Source: Levilactobacillus lanxiensis | GTDB lineage: Bacteria; Bacillota; Bacilli; Lactobacillales; Lactobacillaceae | Direction: 5' to 3' | Length of the DNA stretch: 64,000 nucleotides | Assembly (NCBI RefSeq): GCF_016861655.1 | Contig: NZ_BOLN01000007.1 | Span: forward strand, 62,001 to 126,000 | In this document: positions 48,007 through 56,093 of the stretch, piece after piece | Layout of the letters: each line of letters starts with the position of its first letter | How positions within the stretch are numbered: the stretch's first letter is position 1 | Notes under the pieces: generated by a model | Database searches by the model: none | Told to the model about the DNA's origin: nothing | The model's input: only the letters and a program-made list of their open reading frames with translations | Made by a program: the position numbers and the translations under genes

Positions 48007-49857
48007 ATGCGTTCTGTCTGGGCAATGGTGTGTGGCACCGTTCGAGACCAAGTGGATTTTAGTTTAATGATGGACTACCTGTTACAGTGTCGGGAACAAG
48101 GGATTATTCAAGGTATCGTTGTCAGTACCTGGGTCCATGAGTTTGATGAATTAAGTGATCTACAAATGAAACTGGCGATGAACAATGTTGAGGTGATTAT
48201 GTCACCTACCAATGACCAGTTGGTCGGCGATATGGGAGCCAATTCAGTTAATTACTGGCGTCAGGCGAAACAGATGCAGGCGGCCTTGGATGTTATTCCA
48301 ACTGATGCCATTGTCTTGAAGACCCGGACAGATCGGGCACTTCCGGCGACACGGAAGTTGATTGCGATGCTAGACGAGGCTGACGCGTTACCATCCGTGG
48401 CGGAACAAGCTGAAGAGCGGCAATTAACGGGGATTCCCCAGGTCTTTGACCATCAGATTGCGATTTTTAAGGCTCGTACGGGAAGACTGCTACAGTTTAC
48501 GGATTTTGCGTTCATGGGGTATAGCAAAGATATTCGTAAGCTGATCAATTTTGACATCGCGGACTTTGCCTTCACTCGGTCCATTGTGGCCAACATTCAA
48601 TTCTTCATCTACCCTTTCATTCGAGATTATCCGGTGATTCGGGATTACTATCGGGTCATTGATTTCTATCCTTTGTTGAAGGATTTGGCCCACTACACGG
48701 AGAATGGCGGCACTCAGTTTCCAAAGTTTTTGGAACGGGTTTACGCGGCTTACTTCGGCCTGTTAGCGCTTCACTTTCGAATTGGGACGTTGGGTGATCC
48801 GGAAAGATTGGGCGAAGTGACCATGCCAATTGAGTTCCCAGACTTGTTTCACTCAGGGCAACATCGACATTTGGTTCACGATGCGTTGGGGGTGACGCTT
48901 AATTCGCAAGCAGTTTTGGATCAATTTATGAAGCAAGCGGATTCTTTGGACGAAGAGCAGCCGACTAAACGGTGGTGGCAACGTAAGCAGGACGTGGCTG
49001 AAGAACAGCCAACGGTTCAGCTAGAATCGACCAAGCAAGTTCTATATGGCATTAAACATCTGTCTGCTGACATGCTTGACCGGGTAACTGAGCCCGAATT
49101 GAATGAGCTAAAGGTCTTTGCGGAAAACAAAGATTTTTCAACTCACCATTGGCTGCGCATCAGTCGTGCCACATTGACGGAACAACCACAGGCCTATCAA
49201 CAGTCGGTGCGCTACGAACTGCCGGGAATCAGTAAGGCAGAGCAAGTGGCGTTGTGGGAAAAATGTGAGGACAGCGAAAACCCTAGTCGCGAGCTCTACC
49301 GGTATTGGCAGCATCATGATATTCAACCGCGTGATACGCCAGCTTACCTGTTGAATAGTGCCCGAACGGATAATCGGTTTAGTATTTTAACGTTGTCACG
49401 TTTATTACGGCAGGGTGTTTTGAACGAGAAGACGGCGGCAGAGGCGCTACGCATCAATAATTTCTTTGCCAGTTTCCATGTGCGACATGGCCAGATGAAT
49501 GCGGAAACGGCCTGTTACGTGTTGGCACGGTATTTGTACCTGGTTGAAAACGGGTTAAAGATTCCAGCAATGGCGACGGAACAAACCAAGTATGTCTTTA
49601 AACGTTACTTGCCTGGAAAGTTTGACACCTTTAAATCATTGGTCACACAGCCAGAAAAAATGGTTGTCTTCTTCGACGAGGCCATTGCCGCACGTCAAGG
49701 TAAAGGCCAGACAGCCGCTAGACAACGGGTACTTGAAATGGCGTTAGAGGTCACGCACGAGCACAAGTATTGGTCGCTGCTGGAACCGATGTTTAATGGG
49801 AAGTACAAGGGTTATGAGTATGCTTATCAGTATGGGATTAAGTGGGAACTACTTTAA
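48007..49857 (+). CDS. WavE-like putative glycosyltransferase, copy 2
   Basis: 616 residues from ATG 48007 (GTGGGGGCG upstream; a longer in-frame start exists at 47977). A paralogue of the protein at 40076-41872, sharing VWAMVCGTVRDQVDFSLMMDYLL, ANSVNYWRQAKQMQAAL, VLKTRTDRALPATRKL, LQFTDFAFMGYSKDIRKL and the helical C-terminal half (EYWSLLEP-type ending). It is more GC-rich than copy 1 and has an insert near 320-345 (PTKRWWQRKQDVAEEQPT). Two such enzymes in one locus suggest successive transfer steps. Confidence 0.7.
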   Translation: MRSVWAMVCGTVRDQVDFSLMMDYLLQCREQGIIQGIVVSTWVHEFDELSDLQMKLAMNNVEVIMSPTNDQLVGDMGANSVNYWRQAKQMQAALDVIPTDAIVLKTRTDRALPATRKLIAMLDEADALPSVAEQAEERQLTGIPQVFDHQIAIFKARTGRLLQFTDFAFMGYSKDIRKLINFDIADFAFTRSIVANIQFFIYPFIRDYPVIRDYYRVIDFYPLLKDLAHYTENGGTQFPKFLERVYAAYFGLLALHFRIGTLGDPERLGEVTMPIEFPDLFHSGQHRHLVHDALGVTLNSQAVLDQFMKQADSLDEEQPTKRWWQRKQDVAEEQPTVQLESTKQVLYGIKHLSADMLDRVTEPELNELKVFAENKDFSTHHWLRISRATLTEQPQAYQQSVRYELPGISKAEQVALWEKCEDSENPSRELYRYWQHHDIQPRDTPAYLLNSARTDNRFSILTLSRLLRQGVLNEKTAAEALRINNFFASFHVRHGQMNAETACYVLARYLYLVENGLKIPAMATEQTKYVFKRYLPGKFDTFKSLVTQPEKMVVFFDEAIAARQGKGQTAARQRVLEMALEVTHEHKYWSLLEPMFNGKYKGYEYAYQYGIKWELL

Positions 49858-49878
49858 TGATGAAGGCGGGGCTGACAG

Positions 49879-50751
49879 ATGAAAATTATTAAACGGGTCG
49901 TCCTACTCGTCCTCCTAGCGGCCGTTGTCGGCACCGCCATGTGGGGGATGACCAAGATGTACCGGGCCATGTTTGGCAATAATCACTATTACCAGCGGTC
50001 ACGCGCATACACGACGCAGGATAGTCTGCTTAACCAGAAAATGATTTCACGGTCCAAGATGGTACAGCTGACCAACCTGACGCATGGCACGCAGTACACG
50101 GGCAACACGAGCCTGGACCAAGCGGCGAAGACCTATCGTTACCAGGTAGGCAAGGAGAAAATTAGTAACTTTATGGGAACGGATGCGACTCTCCAGCTCT
50201 ACACGGAGTCCAAGCTCATGACCAAGTCAATGGTGCAGGATGCGGCGACCTTTTGGAACACCTTAGCTGGTCAAAAAATTGTGACGGTGGTGGCTAGTGC
50301 CAAGCAGAGTGACGAGGTCATTCACGACACGAAGACCGATGACAAATCGCTAGGGGGCCAGACCTATGACCGCCAGGGGATGGTCTTCCACCCGGCCAAT
50401 TGGAAATCGGCGGGTCTGTCCACTGCTGAAGAACAAGATTGGCGCGAAGCCGTTTTGATTCGTGAAATTGGACACGCGTTGGGACTACCGAGTTTAGGTG
50501 GTGGTAAGTTGGGGAATAATGCCTTTGTTCACGGGAAGATTGGCTCAGAAGTCATGAGCTACTGGTCCGTGGGCAGTGCGGCTCCCGCCATCAATAAGCA
50601 GGGGGTCAAGAGCACGGCCATGGATGGTGCGGCCTTGGCGTTAGCCGGATTAAGTTGGAAACGGCCCCAACGTCTAGCGCAATGGGTATACACGGATCAA
50701 ACGCCATTCGTGCTGTATCATGATGGCAAAATCAGTTCCACGTTCAAATAA
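49879..50751 (+). CDS. membrane-anchored metalloprotease-like protein lacking the first zinc His
   Basis: 290 residues with an N-terminal signal anchor (about 5-27, VVLLVLLAAVVGTAMWGM) and an extracellular domain. The segment VLIREIGHALGLPSLGG lines up with the metzincin/matrixin HExGHxLGLxH site, but the first His is Arg and the third His is missing; the Met-turn-like SEVMSY follows. It is thus probably a proteolytically dead or altered relative. It ends the glycosylation locus, 21 bp after the WavE-like gene, and may bind rather than cut the surface protein (inference). Confidence 0.75.
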   Translation: MKIIKRVVLLVLLAAVVGTAMWGMTKMYRAMFGNNHYYQRSRAYTTQDSLLNQKMISRSKMVQLTNLTHGTQYTGNTSLDQAAKTYRYQVGKEKISNFMGTDATLQLYTESKLMTKSMVQDAATFWNTLAGQKIVTVVASAKQSDEVIHDTKTDDKSLGGQTYDRQGMVFHPANWKSAGLSTAEEQDWREAVLIREIGHALGLPSLGGGKLGNNAFVHGKIGSEVMSYWSVGSAAPAINKQGVKSTAMDGAALALAGLSWKRPQRLAQWVYTDQTPFVLYHDGKISSTFK

Positions 50752-50877
50752 AAGAGTTTGGGAAAGCGGACGAAGCGGGTCGAGCAGCGACCATGAAGAT
50801 AAACTCCCGGGAAAATGCGGTTTCTCGGTTGAGATAAATGCATGCGGCAACTCATGGTCGAAGGGCGTTCGTGAGAC

Positions 50878-50927
50878 AAAAAAGAGACGGTAGCGGTGAA
50901 CACTAAGTTCACAACTACTGTCTCTTT
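50878..50927. terminator. bidirectional terminator between the glycosylation locus and cutC
   Basis: AAAGAGACGGTAG pairs with CTACTGTCTCTTT, with inner GTGAAC/GTTCAC; A- and T-runs flank it so it can serve both strands. Confidence 0.85.
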
Positions 50928-50939
50928 GAATGTCACAAG

Positions 50940-51575
50940 CTAAAATTTTAAAATCTGTTGGCCATAAACCAGGTTCACGTGTAAGTCATCCGCAACCTGT
51001 TGGGCATCCGCAGCGGTGACATCGGCCGGAACCAATGTCACGCCATCTGCGTCGGCCAAACGTTTGCTGGCAACCCAGTCGGCTTGACGGTCATCGCTGG
51101 CTGTGCCGGCACTCAAGACGCGGTCGACACCTTGGCTGGCTAACCAGTCTAGTGCCGTGCCCCGGTCTTGGGGCCGAATCTGGTCGAAGGCTTGGCCAAA
51201 CGTCAGCGTCATTCCACCAGCGGCGGCAATCAACGTGCTGAGCACCTCGACGTCCAGCTGGTGTTGATCGGTGAGGGCACCAAAGATGGCGCCGTCCACA
51301 CCCAATTGTTGGGCTTCCAACAGGTCGGCTTCCATCATCTTGATTTCCACGCCGTTGTAGGGCGTGTTGCCACCACGAGGGGCGATGATCAGGTCTAAGG
51401 ACACCTGGTGTTCGTGGGCGTAACGGACGGCTTCGGCCATGACCCCCTTGCTAACGGTCGTGCCACCCACGGCCAAATTGTCGGCTAGCGCCACGTGTTT
51501 GGCGCCGGCGCGAATGGCAGCGGGGAGGTCAGTATAATTTTCTAGTAACGGTTCAACTAAGAGCAAAATCGTCAT
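50940..51575 (-). CDS. cutC: CutC-family protein
   Basis: TIM-barrel protein historically linked to copper homeostasis; its biochemical role is unproven. The family marks are VEPLLENYTDLPAAIRAGAKHVALADNLAVGGTTVS near the start and MTLTFGQAFDQI, where copper-type members have FHRAFD. I start at ATG 51575 (212 residues); AAAGG abuts it, so a TTG three codons later, at better spacing, is an alternative. Longer start at 51629 has no site. Monocistronic on the minus strand. Confidence 0.88.
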   Translation of the reverse strand: MTILLLVEPLLENYTDLPAAIRAGAKHVALADNLAVGGTTVSKGVMAEAVRYAHEHQVSLDLIIAPRGGNTPYNGVEIKMMEADLLEAQQLGVDGAIFGALTDQHQLDVEVLSTLIAAAGGMTLTFGQAFDQIRPQDRGTALDWLASQGVDRVLSAGTASDDRQADWVASKRLADADGVTLVPADVTAADAQQVADDLHVNLVYGQQILKF

Positions 51576-51646
51576 CCTTTCTCTGCTTGCTCTGCGCAAG
51601 CGGCTAACAGTATGGTACAATATATCCACTCTGGTTAAGCTTATAG

Positions 51647-51832
51647 GCCGTTCCCGACGGCGGGTTCAAAACGCCCTGCTATGGGGCCGGTTCCAGCCTG
51701 GAAAGCGGGCTTCCACCTCGACTTTGAGCCACAAAGTGGTCTCAAAGGTCGTCCCGTGGGCTAGGTCGGACAAAAACTCCGACCAAGACCACCGCCACAG
51801 CTGGGCATTTTGCCCCGCCTCTGGTCACTGAC
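51647..51832 (+). repeat. structured intergenic repeat, copy E
   Basis: Closing stem GGCGGGTTCAAAACGCCC (51659-51676) with GGGCATTTTGCCCCGCC (51803-51819). The third hairpin is AGGTCGGA/TCCGACC, a full replacement of the AGCTGA/TCAGCT pairs in other copies. Confidence 0.9.
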
Positions 51833-51900
51833 GCTGGCACCTCGCGGCTTTTTTATCATCCTTAAGGTGGGTCCTGCCAGTTGGATTGGGAACAATCGCT

Positions 51901-52143
51901 GCCGTTCCCGGCGGCGGATTCAAGCCACCCTGCTGTGGGGCCGGTCCCAGCCTGAGAGGCGGGCTGGGACCTCGACTTTGAGCCAAAAGGCGGTCTCAAA
52001 GGTCGTCCCATGCTCTAAGCTGTGGAAAACGCTCAGCTAAGACCATCGACACAGCTGTGTGGCTTGATCCGCCTCTGGTCACTCAGACTGGCCACGCATT
52101 TTCCCGTCCTCGGAGCTGCTTAGCGGTTGACCGGGAACGGCCA
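51901..52143 (+). repeat. structured intergenic repeat, copy F
   Basis: Closing stem GGCGGATTCAAGCCAC (51913-51928) with GTGGCTTGATCCGCC (52059-52073), next to GCTGTG/CACAGC. Inner hairpins CCCAGCC/GGCTGGG, TTTGAGCC/GGTCTCAAA and AGCTG/CAGCT. An outermost GCCGTTCCCGG/CCGGGAACGGC stem extends to 52142. Confidence 0.9.
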
Positions 52144-52285
52144 GTAACCAACTGAAAACGTTAGCTAGCTGACTAGTGGTGGCCCTTAATGGGTTTAACC
52201 AGTCGGACTTACCTAATCATCACAGCTAACCAATGAATCACAGCTTAATCTCAAAGCTCATTTAATCATTCAAGGAGTGACGCAT

Positions 52286-53470
52286 TTGAAATCGGAATCC
52301 AAACAACACCGGTCGTGGTTTTGGAGCTGGGTCGTGAACAATCGGCTAGTTTCCATTCTAACAATCACGCTCCTTATTTTACTCATTTTACTGGTCCTAA
52401 GTAAAGTCCCTTGGCTCGCGACGCCGTTTATTTTAGTGGGACAGATTCTGGGACTGCCTATCATCCTGGCCGGCATCGGGTATTACCTGATGAATCCGGT
52501 GGTGGATCGGCTGGAAAAGCGGGGCGTTCACCGGAGTTGGTCGATCATTGGCCTCTTCATTGTCGTGGCGCTTCTGCTGGCCTGGGGCGTCGTTAGTCTG
52601 ATTCCCATGGTACAACGGCAAACCACGACGCTAATCACCGAGTGGCCGCATTACTGGAATCAGCTCACACGGACCAGTATGCAGTGGCTCCAGGATGACC
52701 GGCTCGACGGGGTACGCAAGCAGTTGGATCAGTTTAACCAACAGCTGTCGGACAGTTCATCGTCCGCCTTGTCCAGTCTAGCCAAGAATACGGTCAGCTC
52801 GGTCGGCGGGATCGTCAGTCGCGTGGTGTCCATTGTGGTCGCCATCGTGACGGCGCCGTTCATTTTATTTTATCTCTTGCGCGACGGGCACCAGTTGCCC
52901 GACTATTTAGCCCGCCTGTTACCGGTGAGCCGGCGCAAGTCCGTGGTCACGTTACTGCGGGAAATGAACCGCCAAGTCAGTAACTACGTGCGGGGCCAGC
53001 TGGTCGTGGCGTTTATCGTGGCCGTGCTGTTCTACATTGGGTTCCTAATCGTGGGGTTAAAATTTGCGCTGCTATTGGGCATCGTCGCTGGGGTGCTGAA
53101 CCTGATCCCTTACCTGGGGTCGTTTCTCGCCATGATTCCAGCGGTGGTGGTCGCGGCGTTCGTGTCACCATGGATGCTGGTGAAGGTCCTCATCGTCTTT
53201 ATCGTTGAACAAACGTTGGAAGGTCGAATCATTTCGCCACTAGTCCTGGGGAGCTCCCTGAAAATTCATCCGTTAACGATTATTTTTATCTTACTGATTG
53301 CCGGTAAGGCCTTTGGCGTGGTCGGTGTGGTCCTGGGGATTCCGGGGTACGCCGTCATCCGGGTCGTGGCAACCGAATTTTTCCATTGGTATCAGACATT
53401 TGTCGGCGGCTACGAAGAACCGCAGCCCGTCGTGACAGAAACAGGAGAGAAGCCACATGAAGAAGATTGA
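52286..53470 (+). CDS. AI-2E family transporter
   Basis: Polytopic membrane protein of the TqsA/YdiK family (AI-2 exporters and ion transporters). 394 residues from TTG 52286, which lies 8 bases after AAGGAG; GTG 52277 overlaps that site. Membrane segments: about 20-45, 55-75, 80-105, a loop with amphipathic helices (QLTRTSMQWLQDDR), then 190-215 and a C-terminal set (FIVAVLFYIGFLIVGL, ALLLGIVAGVLNLIPYLGSF, HPLTIIFILLIAGKAFGVVGVVLGIP). PYLG and the C-terminal G-rich motif are family marks. Overlaps rlmA by 14 bp. The transported substrate is unknown. Confidence 0.9.
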   Translation: MKSESKQHRSWFWSWVVNNRLVSILTITLLILLILLVLSKVPWLATPFILVGQILGLPIILAGIGYYLMNPVVDRLEKRGVHRSWSIIGLFIVVALLLAWGVVSLIPMVQRQTTTLITEWPHYWNQLTRTSMQWLQDDRLDGVRKQLDQFNQQLSDSSSSALSSLAKNTVSSVGGIVSRVVSIVVAIVTAPFILFYLLRDGHQLPDYLARLLPVSRRKSVVTLLREMNRQVSNYVRGQLVVAFIVAVLFYIGFLIVGLKFALLLGIVAGVLNLIPYLGSFLAMIPAVVVAAFVSPWMLVKVLIVFIVEQTLEGRIISPLVLGSSLKIHPLTIIFILLIAGKAFGVVGVVLGIPGYAVIRVVATEFFHWYQTFVGGYEEPQPVVTETGEKPHEED

Positions 53471-54311
53471 TCAAGCGGCGACATTTTTAGCCGCGCACAC
53501 CCAGCTCTTTCGCTGCCCGGTGTGTTTAGAACCTTACGCGACCGTTGAAGGCCACAGTCTGATTTGCCCCAACGGCCATAACGTTGACCTGTCCAAGAAG
53601 GGGACGCTGTACTTTATGCAGCGCGCCGTGGCCAGTGAATATGACAACGACATGTTAGCCGCTCGGCGGCGCATGCTCCAGGCCGGCCTGTTTGCGGGCA
53701 TCACGGACGCCTTTGCGGCCAAATTACCCGCCGGTCCCCAGACGATTTTGGATGTCGGTTGTGGTGAGGGAACGCCGCTCGATGACGTGCTGAAACACCG
53801 GAACAGCCAGGATGCCGCGGTCGGCTTTGATTTATCCAAGCCCGGCATCAACCTCGCCACGCAACTGGACAATGACGCCTTCTTCTGTGTGGCCGACCTG
53901 GCCCAGATGCCGTTCGCAGATCACCAGTTTACGGCGATTTTGGACCTGTTTTCGCCATCGGCCTACAACGAGTTCAACCGGGTACTAGCGCCTGGTGGCA
54001 AATTGCTAAAGGTGATTCCTAATCCGGATTACCTGATTGAACTGCGCCAGGCCATCTTCCCAGCCGGCAGTGCGCACGCCAGCTACGACAACAGCAACGT
54101 GCTGGATCTGTTCCAGAAACACTATCCTACCGCGACCGTAGAACGGATTCGCTACCAAGTCCCCGTTCCAACCGAACTTTTCGCCGACTTGATGCTGATG
54201 ACACCGATGCACTGGGGTGCCGATGAGGCCCGCTTGGCTGAGGTCAAGGCCAATCCGTTCCCAGCCATCACCGTCGACGTGACCCTGTTAACCGCTGAGG
54301 GCGTGAAGTAA
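53457..54311 (+). CDS. rlmA: 23S rRNA (guanine-N1-)-methyltransferase RlmA-like
   Basis: SAM-dependent methyltransferase of the RlmA(I/II) family that modifies G745/G748 in the 23S peptide tunnel; the II form affects tylosin resistance. The 284 residues start with a four-Cys/His zinc finger FRCPVCLEPY...LICPNGHNVD, then SKKGTLYFM and motif I ILDVGCGEGTPL, then FSPSAYNEFNRVL. The Gram-positive origin suggests RlmA(II). It starts inside the 3' end of the transporter gene. Confidence 0.92.
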   Translation: MKKIDQAATFLAAHTQLFRCPVCLEPYATVEGHSLICPNGHNVDLSKKGTLYFMQRAVASEYDNDMLAARRRMLQAGLFAGITDAFAAKLPAGPQTILDVGCGEGTPLDDVLKHRNSQDAAVGFDLSKPGINLATQLDNDAFFCVADLAQMPFADHQFTAILDLFSPSAYNEFNRVLAPGGKLLKVIPNPDYLIELRQAIFPAGSAHASYDNSNVLDLFQKHYPTATVERIRYQVPVPTELFADLMLMTPMHWGADEARLAEVKANPFPAITVDVTLLTAEGVK

Positions 54312-54339
54312 AACGTTTAAAGAAAGCGATAAAAAATGC

Positions 54340-54368
54340 TTGTGAACCTGACAGGACAGTGTTATATT
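54340..54368 (+). promoter_or_regulatory. promoter of the orphan small RNA
   Basis: TTGTGA and TATATT separated by exactly 17 bp, just after rlmA and directed away from it. No start codon with a ribosome site follows before the terminator. Confidence 0.7.
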
Positions 54369-54374
54369 TATCGA

Positions 54375-54485
54375 TGAGAAATCGTTTGGCAGTTGACATC
54401 AGTGAAAGCTGTTGGTGGCTGACAAGTAGCACTTCACTAAAGTAGTCCCTCGCCGTGCCCACACCGAGGAGCTGCTTTTTCTTTT
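54375..54485 (+). ncRNA. candidate orphan small RNA, about 110 nt
   Basis: Framed by the promoter at 54340-54368 and an intrinsic terminator (AGTAGTCCCTCG/CGAGGAGCTGCT, 54441-54476, then TTTTTCTTTTG). The interval has no gene, and the flanking minus-strand genes start far away, so it is not a leader. It does not match 6S, SRP RNA, tmRNA or RNase P by eye. Function unknown. Confidence 0.55.
54441..54485 (+). terminator. terminator of the orphan small RNA
   Basis: 12-position stem with one mismatch and two G-U pairs, 12-nt loop, then T5CT4. Confidence 0.75.
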
Positions 54486-54501
54486 GTCCTAAAATAACTC
54501 G

Positions 54502-54537
54502 CAAATGCCCCGAAGACGGTTGCCTTCGGGGCATTTG
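54502..54537. terminator. terminator-like hairpin after surface protein gene 1
   Basis: CAAATGCCCCGAAG pairs with CTTCGGGGCATTTG (14 bp). No long T-run follows, but it lies at the 3' end of the gene, and an analogous AAAAGCCCCGAAG hairpin follows gene 2. Confidence 0.7.
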
Positions 54538-54581
54538 TAGTATGACATGGGTTTGGTAAGATTAAGGCTGGTCAGTTGACG

Positions 54582-55634
54582 TTATCGACGCTTACAATTT
54601 CGTAGACTGAGGGCCCCACCGGTCAAACTAGCTAACAAGAGGGTGAGTCCGGCGACGAGGATGCCAGTGGATTTGCGATCACTCGTCTGTGGTAAGGTCG
54701 TGGATGGATAGGTCGCTGCGACATGACCGGTAGTGGGGGGCGTGGTTGGCGATTGTCCTGTTGCGTGGTGATCGATGGCTGCGGAATGGTCAGAGCTGGG
54801 ACTGCCATGGCCAGGGGTGATGGCTACGGTTTGAGTCCCCCCGGTTGGTTTAAAGATTGGCTTGCCAGGCTTGTTAAACGTCGGCTTCGTTGGTTTGCCG
54901 GGGACGGTCACACCAGGGTAGCCGGGGTCGTTGGGCGTAATAACGGGCGTTTCGGGCTCTGGAACGATTGGCTCAGGTTTAACGGGTGGGTAGGTGACGC
55001 CAGGCGTGGAAGTTCCAGGGATTTCGCCGCCAGGCTTTTCAGTCCCAGGTCCTTCAACGCCGGGTGCTTCAGGCCCGCCAGGTTCTTCAACGCCAGGAAC
55101 TTCAGGTCCGGGTTCCTCAGGGCCTGGTTCACCGGTTCCGGGTTCTTCGGGGTTGGTCGGTGGGACAACTTCCTCAGGCTGGCCAGCGCCATAGACTTCA
55201 ACGGAAATGTAACCACTCTTAAGGTAATCGTGCATCGCAAAGAAATTGGTGAAGGTACAGACGCCAACGTGACTGCCAATGGTAACGTCCCATTTGCCAA
55301 TGATGGCCTTGCCGTCGTAACTGCTCATGTCAAAGGAGCGGGTCCGGGTAATGTTGACGTTCTTAGGAATATAGAAATACATGGTATCACCGGCATTGAC
55401 CTTCTCGGCCTGGCTGATGGACCAACTGTACTTAACGTTGTAAACATTGTCTACGGGTAAGACCTCGGTGTGTGACATGACTTTTCCACCGGGGACACTG
55501 ACAATTTTAGCGTCAGGCTCGCTAGTTCCCTTAGCTGGAATGACACGCGCGTAGGCTTGGGTAGGTGAGCCAAATAAAAAGATGAGTGCTAGGCTGGAGG
55601 TAACCAGTAGCGCAAGTTTTGTTCTTCGTCGCAT
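54582..55634 (-). CDS. LPXTG-type surface protein, copy 1 (LPQTS)
   Basis: Secreted protein of 350 residues from ATG 55634 (AGGAGG upstream). Signal peptide to about ARV (residue ~32). An Ig-like adhesin domain (about 40-155; VKYSWSISQAEKVNAGDTMYF, TRTRSFDMSSYDGKAIIGK) as in collagen-adhesin A regions. Then a Pro/Glu/Gly-rich wall-spanning repeat (GPEEPGPEVPGVEEPGGPEAPG) and a C-terminal sorting region, LPQTSDRKSTGILVAGLTLLLASLTGG plus NCKRR. The sorting motif is LPQTS rather than LPQTG. A tandem copy with upstream sequence lies at 56094-57326. Probably an adhesin or structural wall protein. Confidence 0.85.
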   Translation of the reverse strand: MRRRTKLALLVTSSLALIFLFGSPTQAYARVIPAKGTSEPDAKIVSVPGGKVMSHTEVLPVDNVYNVKYSWSISQAEKVNAGDTMYFYIPKNVNITRTRSFDMSSYDGKAIIGKWDVTIGSHVGVCTFTNFFAMHDYLKSGYISVEVYGAGQPEEVVPPTNPEEPGTGEPGPEEPGPEVPGVEEPGGPEAPGVEGPGTEKPGGEIPGTSTPGVTYPPVKPEPIVPEPETPVITPNDPGYPGVTVPGKPTKPTFNKPGKPIFKPTGGTQTVAITPGHGSPSSDHSAAIDHHATGQSPTTPPTTGHVAATYPSTTLPQTSDRKSTGILVAGLTLLLASLTGGALSLRNCKRR

Positions 55635-56093
55635 GTTTTCTCCTCCTATCAGACTGAAATATTGCTCCTCTCCGATACCCATAAGTTAACACGTTTATAC
55701 GCTAAACATTAGTATCTTGATTGGTTCGTTAAGTGACTCTTAGTTGTCCAATTGTTGTTTTGACGGGGGTTATGTAGGGCGGTGGAGAAGTGCAATCATG
55801 GTTTAGTTGACAAATATATTTCTGTGGTGAAACTATTATGCATCTGGTGAAATGGGTGTAAGTGGCCTGTTTCTAGGCACCAACGACGTGCAAAACAGGT
55901 GAAACAGTTTGGCCGATAATATATCGGTTGAGTTAGCTGGCTGAGACTAGCGAATAAGTCTGACAAAAGCCCCGAAGACGGATGCCTTCGGGGCTTTTGT
56001 GTTGTGACATGGGTTTGGTAAGGTCAAGGCCAATCAGCTGAGCGAGCTAATGGTCGGCTGATTGACCTTAACGTTAGGGGGGAGTGGGGGTCA
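55635..56093 (-). promoter_or_regulatory. upstream region of surface protein 1, duplicated before gene 2
   Basis: About 300 bp closely resemble the region upstream of gene 2 (57327-57640): shared AGTTAACACGTTTATACGCT, AGTTGACAAATAT/TTGACAAACATG and GTAAGTGGCCTG. It also holds the gene 2 terminator 55965-55999. No coding frame found. Confidence 0.6.
55965..55999. terminator. terminator of surface protein gene 2
   Basis: AAAAGCCCCGAAG with CTTCGGGGCTTTT, 13-bp perfect stem, loop about 9 nt. Confidence 0.85.

Larger units (their letters stand above)
51576..52285. other. intergenic region between cutC and the AI-2E-family gene
   Basis: About 700 bp. Two structured repeat copies in tandem (E and F) fill most of it. 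52145-52270 shows nothing certain. Confidence 0.65.

Noticed and set aside
36656..50751. Accessory Sec genes (secA2, secY2, asp1-3) expected beside a KxYKxGKxW protein
   Set aside because: None of the proteins here show SecA/SecY features; they may lie outside the window or the protein may use general Sec.
54268..54534. Minus-strand frame over the small-RNA region
   Set aside because: No ribosome site, spans a terminator and the rlmA end; not protein-like.
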